Positions 42,449-49,582 of a DNA stretch of 64,000 nt are shown piece by piece. Origin of the DNA: Parasedimentitalea marina (GTDB lineage: Bacteria > Pseudomonadota > Alphaproteobacteria > Rhodobacterales > Rhodobacteraceae); the NCBI RefSeq assembly GCF_004006175.1, contig NZ_CP033219.1:62001-126000 (forward strand), given 5' to 3'. Under the pieces are notes generated by a model. It saw only the letters and a list, made by a program, of their open reading frames with translations, had not been told where the DNA came from and searched no databases. Position numbers and translations under genes: made by a program. Position 1 is the first letter of the stretch, and the number at the start of each line of letters is the position of its first letter.

Positions 42449-43329
42449 GCTTTCTCCTCGCCAAACTCATCCGTGTCAAATTCATCCTCGACTGTATTGC
42501 GCAGGATGCCGATGCCCTCGACCTCAACCTCAACCACATCGCCCGGCACCAGGTATTTCGGTGGATCAAACCGCGCGCCAGCCCCTGTTGGGGTGCCGGT
42601 GATAATAATGTCGCCGGGCACCAGCGTGGTAAAGGTCGAGATATAGGCGATCTCTTCGCGGATCGGGAACATCATCCGGTTCAGCGTGTCCTCTTGCCGG
42701 ACCTCACCATTCACACGGGTCTCGATACGGGCATCATCCAACTGGGCGGCGTCGGTAAAGGGCACCAGCCAGGGGCCAATGGCGCCCGAGTTGTCCCAGT
42801 TTTTGCCCTGGGTCACGTTGAATTTGGCATGGCGCACCCAGTCGCGAATGGTGCCCTCATTGCACAATGTCAGGGCGGCGATGTGATCATAGGCGTCTTC
42901 GGCTTTGATCCGGCGGCCGCCTTTGCCGATGACAATGGCCACTTCACCCTCATAGTCCAGCGTGTGGTTTTCCGGTGGTCGGATCAGTGACCGGCCGGCC
43001 CCGGTAAACGAGCGCGCAAAGCGCGGGAACAGCGACATGTGTTTTGGCGCGGCTGATCCGTCTTTGTATTCCGCATTGCGGTCAGGGAAGTTCACCCCAA
43101 CACAGAGAATTTTTTCCGGATTGGGCACCGGGATCTCATAGGTGACATCACTGTGGGTGACTGGTTTATCCTGTGCGGCATCCTCAAGTGCAGCCAGACC
43201 ATCACCGGCAATCACGTCACGCAGGGTGGGCCACTGCGGAAATTCGGGTGACAGGGCAATCATGCCCTCGTCATGCACTGCTCCGTAAAAGACCTCGTCC
43301 TTGGCGGTATAGGTGGCAAAACGCATCAT
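42445..43329 (-). CDS. hpaG: FAH-family decarboxylase/isomerase (HpaG-type, single domain)
   Basis: A fumarylacetoacetate-hydrolase-fold enzyme, probably decarboxylating 5-oxopent-3-ene-1,2,5-tricarboxylate and isomerising the product in the hpa pathway. The fold is evident from ILCVGVNFPDRNAEYK, the metal glutamates in LDYEGEVAIVIGKGG and IITGTPTGAGARFDPP. It has 294 residues and one FAH domain, whereas E. coli HpaG has two domains (about 430 residues), so it may homodimerise or perform only one of the two steps. It overlaps the decarboxylase gene upstream and hpaH downstream by 4 bp each. Confidence 0.85.
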   Translation of the reverse strand: MMRFATYTAKDEVFYGAVHDEGMIALSPEFPQWPTLRDVIAGDGLAALEDAAQDKPVTHSDVTYEIPVPNPEKILCVGVNFPDRNAEYKDGSAAPKHMSLFPRFARSFTGAGRSLIRPPENHTLDYEGEVAIVIGKGGRRIKAEDAYDHIAALTLCNEGTIRDWVRHAKFNVTQGKNWDNSGAIGPWLVPFTDAAQLDDARIETRVNGEVRQEDTLNRMMFPIREEIAYISTFTTLVPGDIIITGTPTGAGARFDPPKYLVPGDVVEVEVEGIGILRNTVEDEFDTDEFGEEKA

Positions 43330-44738
43330 GACAGTCCCTTGGCAATTTCTGTGATCACGTCATGGGCCATCATGACGTCGTCTTTGGTGGTTTCAAATTG
43401 ACCAGCCTGAAAACGGATCACCAGATCCCCGTCGACGCGGGTCTGAGTCAGATAGATCCGGCCATCGTCATTGATCGCATTGACCAGACGCAGGTTCAGA
43501 TCATCCAGATCACTTGCGCCCTCGGGAGTGTAACGAAAGCTCCACAGCGACCACATCGGCGGCGTCACGATCTCAAAATCCGGTGTCTTGGCCAGTTTAT
43601 CGTGCAGGTCATTCGACCAGTTGATGTGGTCCCGCAGCCGATTGCGCAGGCCCTCTAGCCCATAGGTGCGCAGAACAAACCAGATCTTCAGCGCCCGAAA
43701 CCGCCGCCCCAGTGGCACCGACCACTCCGAGTAATTGATGATACCGTCTTTGCCGTGGGTTTTCAGGTATTCCGGCTGAATCGCCAGCGTCCGCACCAGA
43801 TCGTCCGGGGCTTTCAGGAAATGCGCCGAGCAGTCGAATTGTACGCCAAGCCACTTATGGGGGTTGAACACAATGGAATCGGCGCGCTCAATTCCGGGCC
43901 AGTAATGGCGGTATTCCGGGCAGATCATCGCTGAGCCGGCCCAGGCTGCATCAACATGGGAATATAATCCATATTTCTCGGCTACATCCAGACAATCTGA
44001 TATCGGATCAGTTGCACCTGTGCCGGTGCCGCCTACGCAAAGGATAACCCCGGCTGGCTGCAGGCCCGCAGCCAAATCAGCCTCAATTGCCTCCTCCAGT
44101 GCGACGGGGTCCATGCCACGCCAGTCGCCTTTGATGGGTACGCGGATCAGGTTTTGCTGCCCTATACCGGCGACCCAGATGGCGCGATCAATCGAGGTAT
44201 GAACCTCGGACGAGCAATATATCCGCAAAGGTTTCTGGCTGAACAGCCCTTGCTGGTTGCCCTGCCAGTCCAGAGATTTTTCGCGCATGGTTAGGACAGC
44301 GGCCAACGTCGCCGACGACGCTGAATCCTGAATGACACCAGCAAATCCGTCGGGCAGATCCAGCGACTGGCGCAGCCAGTCCATCATCCGGGTTTCCATC
44401 TCGGTTGCGGCGGGCGAGGTCTGCCACAGCATGCACTGTGGCGCCAACGCGCTGGTCAGGAATTCAGCCAGAACAGAGGGGGCCGAGGCATTGGCGGCGA
44501 AATAGGCAAAGAACCTTGGGTGCTGCCAGTGGGTGATCCCCGGCATGACAATGTCTTCAAAATCGCGAAAGATATTGTCCATCGATTCCGGTGCTTCCGG
44601 CGGCAGCACGGGCAGTGCGTTTAGCACATCACCCGGTTCGGTTTGGGCGCGTACAGGACGGTCTCCGACGGTCAGGTGATAATCTTGTGCCCAATCTGCG
44701 ACCTTGCGGCCCCATTCGGAAAACTCATTCCATTTCAT
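43326..44738 (-). CDS. PLP-dependent aromatic L-amino acid decarboxylase in the hpa operon
   Basis: A 470-residue group II (DDC/TDC-type) decarboxylase. The PLP lysine is K295 in NPHKW, the pyridine-N aspartate is D263 in HVDAAWAG, and the ring-stacking histidine is H180 in VHTSIDRA. Tyrosine 336 (INYSEW) matches the DDC Tyr332 loop, and the stretch VPLGRRFRALKIWFVLRTYG is typical. Keeping both this tyrosine and H180 favours plain decarboxylation over aldehyde synthesis. Likely substrates are L-DOPA or tyrosine, inferred from its place between hpaD and hpaG, because dopamine and tyramine lead to (homo)protocatechuate-type acids. AAAGGA precedes the ATG. It overlaps hpaG by 4 bp. Confidence 0.88.
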   Translation of the reverse strand: MKWNEFSEWGRKVADWAQDYHLTVGDRPVRAQTEPGDVLNALPVLPPEAPESMDNIFRDFEDIVMPGITHWQHPRFFAYFAANASAPSVLAEFLTSALAPQCMLWQTSPAATEMETRMMDWLRQSLDLPDGFAGVIQDSASSATLAAVLTMREKSLDWQGNQQGLFSQKPLRIYCSSEVHTSIDRAIWVAGIGQQNLIRVPIKGDWRGMDPVALEEAIEADLAAGLQPAGVILCVGGTGTGATDPISDCLDVAEKYGLYSHVDAAWAGSAMICPEYRHYWPGIERADSIVFNPHKWLGVQFDCSAHFLKAPDDLVRTLAIQPEYLKTHGKDGIINYSEWSVPLGRRFRALKIWFVLRTYGLEGLRNRLRDHINWSNDLHDKLAKTPDFEIVTPPMWSLWSFRYTPEGASDLDDLNLRLVNAINDDGRIYLTQTRVDGDLVIRFQAGQFETTKDDVMMAHDVITEIAKGLS

Positions 44739-44754
44739 GCTCTTATCCTTTGGT

Positions 44755-44799
44755 CCGTGCCCGATGCACGGGCTGCATTCTACGTTTGGACGAATGCAG
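44755..44799 (-). promoter_or_regulatory. tandem hairpins between hpaD and the decarboxylase gene
   Basis: Two perfect inverted repeats lie back to back in the 70-bp gap: CCGTGC-ccgat-GCACGG (44755-44771) and CTGCATTC/GAATGCAG (44773-44799, 11-nt loop). Neither has a T run. They may set relative mRNA levels within the operon or mark where the decarboxylase gene was inserted. Confidence 0.5.
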
Positions 44800-44808
44800 A
44801 TCTGTGAT

Positions 44809-45684
44809 TTATGCGCCTAATTTCCGAGGTAACTGAACGGGGAAAATGACATTGGTCTGACCGGTGCCCGAGCTGGGAAAATACTCGGTGACCACTTCGC
44901 AGTGGCCCGTATATTTGTCCCAACCCAACGCGCCATACAGCATCGCGGTGTCATGCATGGCGCCTTCGCCACAGCATTGATCGGAGTACTCCGGCAGCAT
45001 CTCCAGGAAGGTGGCGTGGTCGCCGGTCTTCCACATGTCCAGAACCCGCAGATCCATCTGACGGTTGAACTCCGAGGCGATGTTGAAGGTGCCGTTCTTG
45101 GGGCCGTAATCCTTGTTCGAGAACATCTTGTGCGACAGCGAACCCGAGGCGATCAGCGCAACTTTACTGTCCGAGGCTTCAACCGCCTCGCGGATCGCCT
45201 CGCCCATCAGGCGGCTTTCATCGTGGTCATGAGTGCTGCACCAGGCCGCGACTGAAACCACCTTCATTTTGTGTTTGCGGCTCATGAACCGCATCGGCAC
45301 CAGCGAGCCATATTCCAGCTCCAGGCTGTCCAATTGGTGCGACAGCGTATAGGCGCCCTTGTCGGATGCGACTTTGGCAATCGCATCACCCAGATCCGGG
45401 TTGCCCTCGTAGTCATAGGGCATGTCCTGAATGAACTGCGGGAATTCCGAGGAGGTGAACATGCCTTTGAATTTTGAATTCGCGTTGATGTGAAAGCCGG
45501 CGTTGATCATCCAGTGGGTGTCACAGATCACAACGGTATCGGCCCCCAGTTCCTTGGCCCGGCGCGCGATCTCATAGTGTCCGTCAATGGCGGCCTGACG
45601 CTTGCCTTTGATCGGGCCTTCCTGCTCTGACATCAGCATGGTCGGAACATGGGTCACTTTGGCGGCGAGAACAATTTCTCCCAT
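44809..45684 (-). CDS. hpaD: 3,4-dihydroxyphenylacetate 2,3-dioxygenase
   Basis: Ring-cleaving extradiol dioxygenase that opens homoprotocatechuate to 5-carboxymethyl-2-hydroxymuconate semialdehyde. The 291-residue protein is of the class III (LigB) type, with KVTHVPTMLMSEQEGP near the N-terminus, VICDTHWMINAGFHI with candidate iron-ligand histidines, and ASGSLSHKMF. Class III HpaD proteins are distinct from the Mn-dependent vicinal-oxygen-chelate form. It sits 51 bp after hpaE and ahead of the decarboxylase gene. Confidence 0.93.
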   Translation of the reverse strand: MGEIVLAAKVTHVPTMLMSEQEGPIKGKRQAAIDGHYEIARRAKELGADTVVICDTHWMINAGFHINANSKFKGMFTSSEFPQFIQDMPYDYEGNPDLGDAIAKVASDKGAYTLSHQLDSLELEYGSLVPMRFMSRKHKMKVVSVAAWCSTHDHDESRLMGEAIREAVEASDSKVALIASGSLSHKMFSNKDYGPKNGTFNIASEFNRQMDLRVLDMWKTGDHATFLEMLPEYSDQCCGEGAMHDTAMLYGALGWDKYTGHCEVVTEYFPSSGTGQTNVIFPVQLPRKLGA

Positions 45685-45735
45685 GGGTTCTATCTCCTCA
45701 ACAATTTGAAATCTTACGCGTTTTCCAGATGTCCG

Positions 45736-47247
45736 TCACGCACCAAGGCGCGGAATTTTGTGCTGCCCAAGGGCAAAGCCAATGTGTTTTTGCTCCATGT
45801 AGAAATCAAAACTCCAGTCGCCGCCATCGCGACCGATGCCGCTGGCTTTGACGCCGCCAAACGGGGTCGGCAAATGGCGCACGTTTTCGGAATTCACCCA
45901 GATCATCCCGGCCTCAAGATGGTTGGTAAACCGCAAAGCGCGGGTCAGGTCATTGGTCCATACATAGCCGGTCAGCCCATATTGGGTGTCATTGGCCATC
46001 TCCAACGCCTCTTCTTCAGTGTTGAAGGTGATCGCTGTTAGCACAGGACCAAAGATTTCCTCTTGGGCAATACGCATCTTGTTGTTGGCATTGGTGAACA
46101 GGGTGGGCCGCACGAAATAGCCGCTGTCCCCCAGACGTTCGCCCCCGGCCGCAATGGTGGCGCCGTCTTGTTTGGCGATCTCAAAGTATGACCGCACTTT
46201 GTCAAAGTGTTCCTGGGCGATCATCGGGCCGATTTCGGTTGTTGGATCCAGCGGGTGGCCAACACGGATGTTGTTGACCCGCTCCACCAGCTTTGCCTGA
46301 AATTCTTCGGCAATGGTGTCCTGCACCAGCAGGCGTGACGACGAGGTACAGCGTTCGCCGTTGATCGAGTAGATCATGAAGATCACTGCATCCAGCGCGC
46401 GGTCCAGATCGGCATCGTCAAACACCACCACCGGGTTTTTGCCGCCCAGTTCCAGGTGCATACGCTTTAGCGTATCGGCGCCTTGTTTGGTGATCCGGGA
46501 TCCGGTGCTGCTTTCGCCGACAAAGGCGATGGCCTTGATCGCCGGATGTTCGGTCAACCGTTTTCCGGCGTCCTCACCAAAGCCGTTCACCAGGTTCCAG
46601 ACACCTGGTGGCAGTCCGGCCTCATGGGCGATTTCGGCCAGGATGCGGGCCGTTAGCGGGCTGAATTCGGCAGGTTTATGCACCACAGTACAGCCTGACG
46701 CCAGCGCCGGAGCAATCTTCCAGGTGGACAGCATGAACGGCGTGTTCCATGGGGTGATCACGCCCACCGGACCAATCGGAACCCGTGTTGTGACATTCAT
46801 CAGGGTCGGGGACTGCAGGTTTTTGCCATCCCGGGCTGAGGTCACCTGATCGGCAAAATAGCGAAAGTTCTCGGCGCCGCGCAGTGCGGCCTTGGACATG
46901 AAGCGCAGCGCCTGACCAGTATCCCAGCATTCGCAAAACGCGATTTCTTCGGCGCGGGCTTCGATGCCTTCAGCGATCCGGATTAGAATCTTTTTGCGCT
47001 CCAGCGCGGGCATGTCACGCCAGGCAGGAAAGGCCTCTTTGGCGGCTTGGGCAGCTGCATCGATGTCGGCAACACCACCCCGTGCAACGGAACAAATCAC
47101 AGTTTCATCGGTGGGTGACAGGGTCTCGAAAACCTCACCCGACAGCGCCGGGAGGCTTTTGCCCGCAATGAGGTTCTGAATGCCGCCCTGGCGAAAGCGG
47201 TCCAGATATCCGTTTAACTTGGTAACGTTTGTGCTCAGTTCAGTCAT
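45736..47247 (-). CDS. hpaE: 5-carboxymethyl-2-hydroxymuconate-semialdehyde dehydrogenase
   Basis: NAD-dependent aldehyde dehydrogenase that oxidises the ring-cleavage semialdehyde to 5-carboxymethyl-2-hydroxymuconate. The 503-residue protein has the catalytic glutamate in LELGGKNP, the nucleophilic cysteine in NGERCTSSSRL, and the NAD-binding PIGPVGVITPWNTPFML. The ATG at 47247 is preferred to a TTG at 47256 because AAAGG precedes it. It overlaps the hpaF stop by 8 bp, so the two are co-translated. Confidence 0.93.
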   Translation of the reverse strand: MTELSTNVTKLNGYLDRFRQGGIQNLIAGKSLPALSGEVFETLSPTDETVICSVARGGVADIDAAAQAAKEAFPAWRDMPALERKKILIRIAEGIEARAEEIAFCECWDTGQALRFMSKAALRGAENFRYFADQVTSARDGKNLQSPTLMNVTTRVPIGPVGVITPWNTPFMLSTWKIAPALASGCTVVHKPAEFSPLTARILAEIAHEAGLPPGVWNLVNGFGEDAGKRLTEHPAIKAIAFVGESSTGSRITKQGADTLKRMHLELGGKNPVVVFDDADLDRALDAVIFMIYSINGERCTSSSRLLVQDTIAEEFQAKLVERVNNIRVGHPLDPTTEIGPMIAQEHFDKVRSYFEIAKQDGATIAAGGERLGDSGYFVRPTLFTNANNKMRIAQEEIFGPVLTAITFNTEEEALEMANDTQYGLTGYVWTNDLTRALRFTNHLEAGMIWVNSENVRHLPTPFGGVKASGIGRDGGDWSFDFYMEQKHIGFALGQHKIPRLGA

Positions 47248-47638
47248 TCTGTTCAACCTTTGTCAGGTGATCACGGATGGTACCGTATTTTGGGGAAAGC
47301 TTGGGGTCGATGTCGCGCATTTCAAGCGACAGGGCGATGGAGTGCAGTTGCAGCGCCGGCGCCAGAAAGTCGCGGGCGGCCTCAAAGATGGCTTGGGTGG
47401 CACGCTGTCTGATTTCCAGATCGCGACCACCGCGCAACCGTACTGATATGTCGATATACCCATGTTTTGGATCTCCATCGGCGATAGAGACATGGGTCGC
47501 GGCAAAGGCCCGTACCCGGACGCCAGCCATGGGGAATGTGCCGGTGCTGATGGCGACACGGCGCAGCGTGTCGCAGAGTGCAGGAAGATCAACATGCGGT
47601 TCTAAGTTGGCGGAATAGTCCAGTGAGATGTGCGGCAT
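47240..47638 (-). CDS. hpaF: 5-carboxymethyl-2-hydroxymuconate isomerase
   Basis: Isomerises the HpaE product to 5-oxopent-3-ene-1,2,5-tricarboxylate. The 132-residue protein is of the tautomerase superfamily; after removal of Met1 the N-terminal Pro2 (MPHISLDYS) is the expected catalytic base. It is the first gene of the minus-strand hpa operon, divergent from hpaR, and overlaps hpaE by 8 bp. Confidence 0.9.
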   Translation of the reverse strand: MPHISLDYSANLEPHVDLPALCDTLRRVAISTGTFPMAGVRVRAFAATHVSIADGDPKHGYIDISVRLRGGRDLEIRQRATQAIFEAARDFLAPALQLHSIALSLEMRDIDPKLSPKYGTIRDHLTKVEQND

Positions 47639-47654
47639 CGGTGCAATCCAATTA

Positions 47655-47675
47655 TTTACTTAACATGTGTACCAT
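47655..47675. promoter_or_regulatory. candidate HpaR operator in the hpaF-hpaR intergenic region
   Basis: The 114-bp gap between the divergent hpaF and hpaR genes is AT-rich and holds an imperfect palindrome TTAACATGTGTA centred on CATG at about 47665. HpaR-type MarR repressors bind such sites and are released by the aromatic substrate. The exact site is inferred. Confidence 0.4.
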
Positions 47676-47752
47676 TATTTTTTGCAACAAGTCAAGATTG
47701 GAATTTTAACGGCAGCAATTGCCTTTATGGCCCGGCGAGGTGATAATTACCC

Positions 47753-48187
47753 ATGACTAATGCTCTGCCGACGACCAACCGTTCCCTTCCTATTGCCCTG
47801 CTGCGAGCCCGTGAGCGGGTGATGGGACCCATCCGAGCATTGTTGAGCGACGTCGACTTGACCGAACAGCAATGGCGGGTGTTGCGGGTGGTGCAGGAGA
47901 ACGGTCCAATTGACCCGACTCAGATCGCTGAACAGGCTTGTCTTTTGTTACCCAGCTTGACCCGGATTCTGCAAAAGCTGGAAGACAAGAAAATGATTGA
48001 CCGGACCCGGGATAGTCAGGACCGGCGCAAGCAGGTGATTACGATCACTTCGGCTGGCGACACAGTCATTGCGAACAATCTGGAGGCCAGTCTGGGGCTC
48101 GTCGCAAAAACGCGTGCCGAAATGGGCGAGGATCGCTATGAGGCGCTGTTGGATCTGCTGAATGAGTTGGATCAGATTGATCTGTAG
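47753..48187 (+). CDS. hpaR: HpaR: MarR-family repressor of homoprotocatechuate degradation
   Basis: A 144-residue MarR regulator resembling HpaR of E. coli, which represses the hpa meta operon and responds to hydroxyphenylacetates. The winged helix spans about residues 28-100 (LTEQQWRVLRVVQENGPIDPTQIAEQ, LLPSLTRILQKLEDKKMIDRTR). Divergent placement next to hpaF supports the assignment. It is followed by a GAGTATTT...GATGAAG motif. Confidence 0.92.
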   Translation: MTNALPTTNRSLPIALLRARERVMGPIRALLSDVDLTEQQWRVLRVVQENGPIDPTQIAEQACLLLPSLTRILQKLEDKKMIDRTRDSQDRRKQVITITSAGDTVIANNLEASLGLVAKTRAEMGEDRYEALLDLLNELDQIDL

Positions 48188-48253
48188 CTGCGGCACAGTT
48201 TGAGGTTGTCGGGCAGGAGTCGCCCCGCCGCAGTGATTTGCAGGCGGAGGATT

Positions 48254-48275
48254 GAGTATTTAAGGAAAAGATGAA
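48254..48275 (+). repeat. GAGTATTT...GATGAAG post-gene motif, copy 3
   Basis: TTGAGTATTTAAGGAAAAGATG with AAG following lies in the 103-bp gap between the convergent hpaR and glycerate kinase genes. It shares its two blocks and spacing with the motif after dnaE2 at about 5774. Confidence 0.5.
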
Positions 48276-48290
48276 GGTGCAGGTTTTGTG

Positions 48291-49550
48291 TTAGTCCGCG
48301 CGCCGCAGGAAGATCTGCACATCCGCTACATTGGTTCCGGTGCCGCCGACGGTCAGTAGCGCGTCCGCAGCGGCCAGCGCCGCGTTGCTGTCGTTGTTTT
48401 TCAGCAGAGCCTCAGGGTCTGCGCCACTGTTGCGGATCTCGGCCCAGGTTTGCGGCGTGACGATGCCGCCGGCTGCCAGCGTTGGACCATCACGGCCATC
48501 GGTGCCGCCGGACAGGAACAGCCAGTCGCCGTCCAGCCGTTCTGAACCCAGTTTGGCGAGGCGCAGCGCCAGTTCCTGATTGCGCCCACCCAGGCCGCTG
48601 CCTTTGATTTGCACTGTGGTTTCGCCACCAAAGATCAGGGCAACGGGGCGATTGGTTGGGGCGGCAAGGGCGGCGTCGAGGATGCTGTGCGCGGCCACTT
48701 CGACGTCTCCGATCAAAGTGTCGCTGACCACTTGGGCATCCCAGCCAGTTGCGGCTTCAAGCATGGCCTGCAGGCTGTGCCGGTTTGATCCGATCAATGT
48801 GTTATCGGCCTGTGGGCGTTCTTCGTGCACCGTTTCAGCGGCGTTCAAAAGGGACTGCACGGCCGTAGGCGCCGCCTGCCAGATACCTGCGCGTTGCATG
48901 ACGTCGCGAGCCTGCGAGCGGGTGCCGATGGGGCTGACACTTGGCCCCGACGCAATTGCGCGCAGATCATCGCCGATCACATCCGACAGGATGAAAGCAG
49001 TGACCGGAGCGGGGGCTGCATGGCGCAAAAAACCGCCGCCCTTCAGGTCCGACAGGTGTTGGCGGATCAGGTTCATCTCGTTGATTTCAATCCCCGAGGC
49101 GAGCAATGCAGCATTGACGGCGGCCTTGTCGGCCAAGGTCAGGCCCAATGCGGGCGCCACCATCAGTGCGGAGCCTCCGCCTGAGATCAGGGCAACAACA
49201 CGGTCTTTGGCACTGGCGGTCTGCAGCAGCTCAATCACTGCGCGCCCGGCCGCGGCGCTGGTTTCATCAGGGATGGGATGCGCGCCTGCCAAGGTGGTGG
49301 CGCCAGGGATGTCGCACAGGTTTTCGGGATTGGTCACCGACAGTGCCTGTCGCGGTTCCGGAATCATCAGCAGGGCCTGGCGCATCATCGGGCTGGCGGC
49401 TTTGCCCAGGGCAATGATGATAGTACGACCGCCGTCTGGCAAGGGCGGCAGTGGCGCGGCAGCAAGCTGATCACGCAGCGCAAGGGCGGGATCGGCGCGC
49501 ATGACAGCGGCGTGAAAAAGGGCAAGGGCGGTATCGCGAAGATCAGTCAT
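48291..49550 (-). CDS. glycerate kinase (MOFRL/TtuD family)
   Basis: A 419-residue enzyme of the DUF4147/MOFRL family, which phosphorylates D-glycerate to 2-phosphoglycerate; older annotations call it hydroxypyruvate reductase (TtuD). It has the N-terminal stretch IIIALGKAASPMMRQAL, GGGSALMVAPA and the C-terminal FLSGGTDGRDGPTLAAGG. The ATG at 49550 begins MTDLRDTALALFHAA. It is 32 bp downstream of the sulfatase-type gene and probably co-transcribed, but a shared pathway is not obvious. Confidence 0.9.
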   Translation of the reverse strand: MTDLRDTALALFHAAVMRADPALALRDQLAAAPLPPLPDGGRTIIIALGKAASPMMRQALLMIPEPRQALSVTNPENLCDIPGATTLAGAHPIPDETSAAAGRAVIELLQTASAKDRVVALISGGGSALMVAPALGLTLADKAAVNAALLASGIEINEMNLIRQHLSDLKGGGFLRHAAPAPVTAFILSDVIGDDLRAIASGPSVSPIGTRSQARDVMQRAGIWQAAPTAVQSLLNAAETVHEERPQADNTLIGSNRHSLQAMLEAATGWDAQVVSDTLIGDVEVAAHSILDAALAAPTNRPVALIFGGETTVQIKGSGLGGRNQELALRLAKLGSERLDGDWLFLSGGTDGRDGPTLAAGGIVTPQTWAEIRNSGADPEALLKNNDSNAALAAADALLTVGGTGTNVADVQIFLRRAD

Positions 49551-49582
49551 GGGCAAAGGTGTGCCCGCAGAGGTCGGGCAGG

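Noticed and set aside
43326..44738. Idea that the decarboxylase is a 3,4-dihydroxyphenylacetaldehyde synthase
   Set aside because: Such enzymes replace the active-site histidine or loop tyrosine; here H180 and Y336 are both kept, which favours simple decarboxylation.
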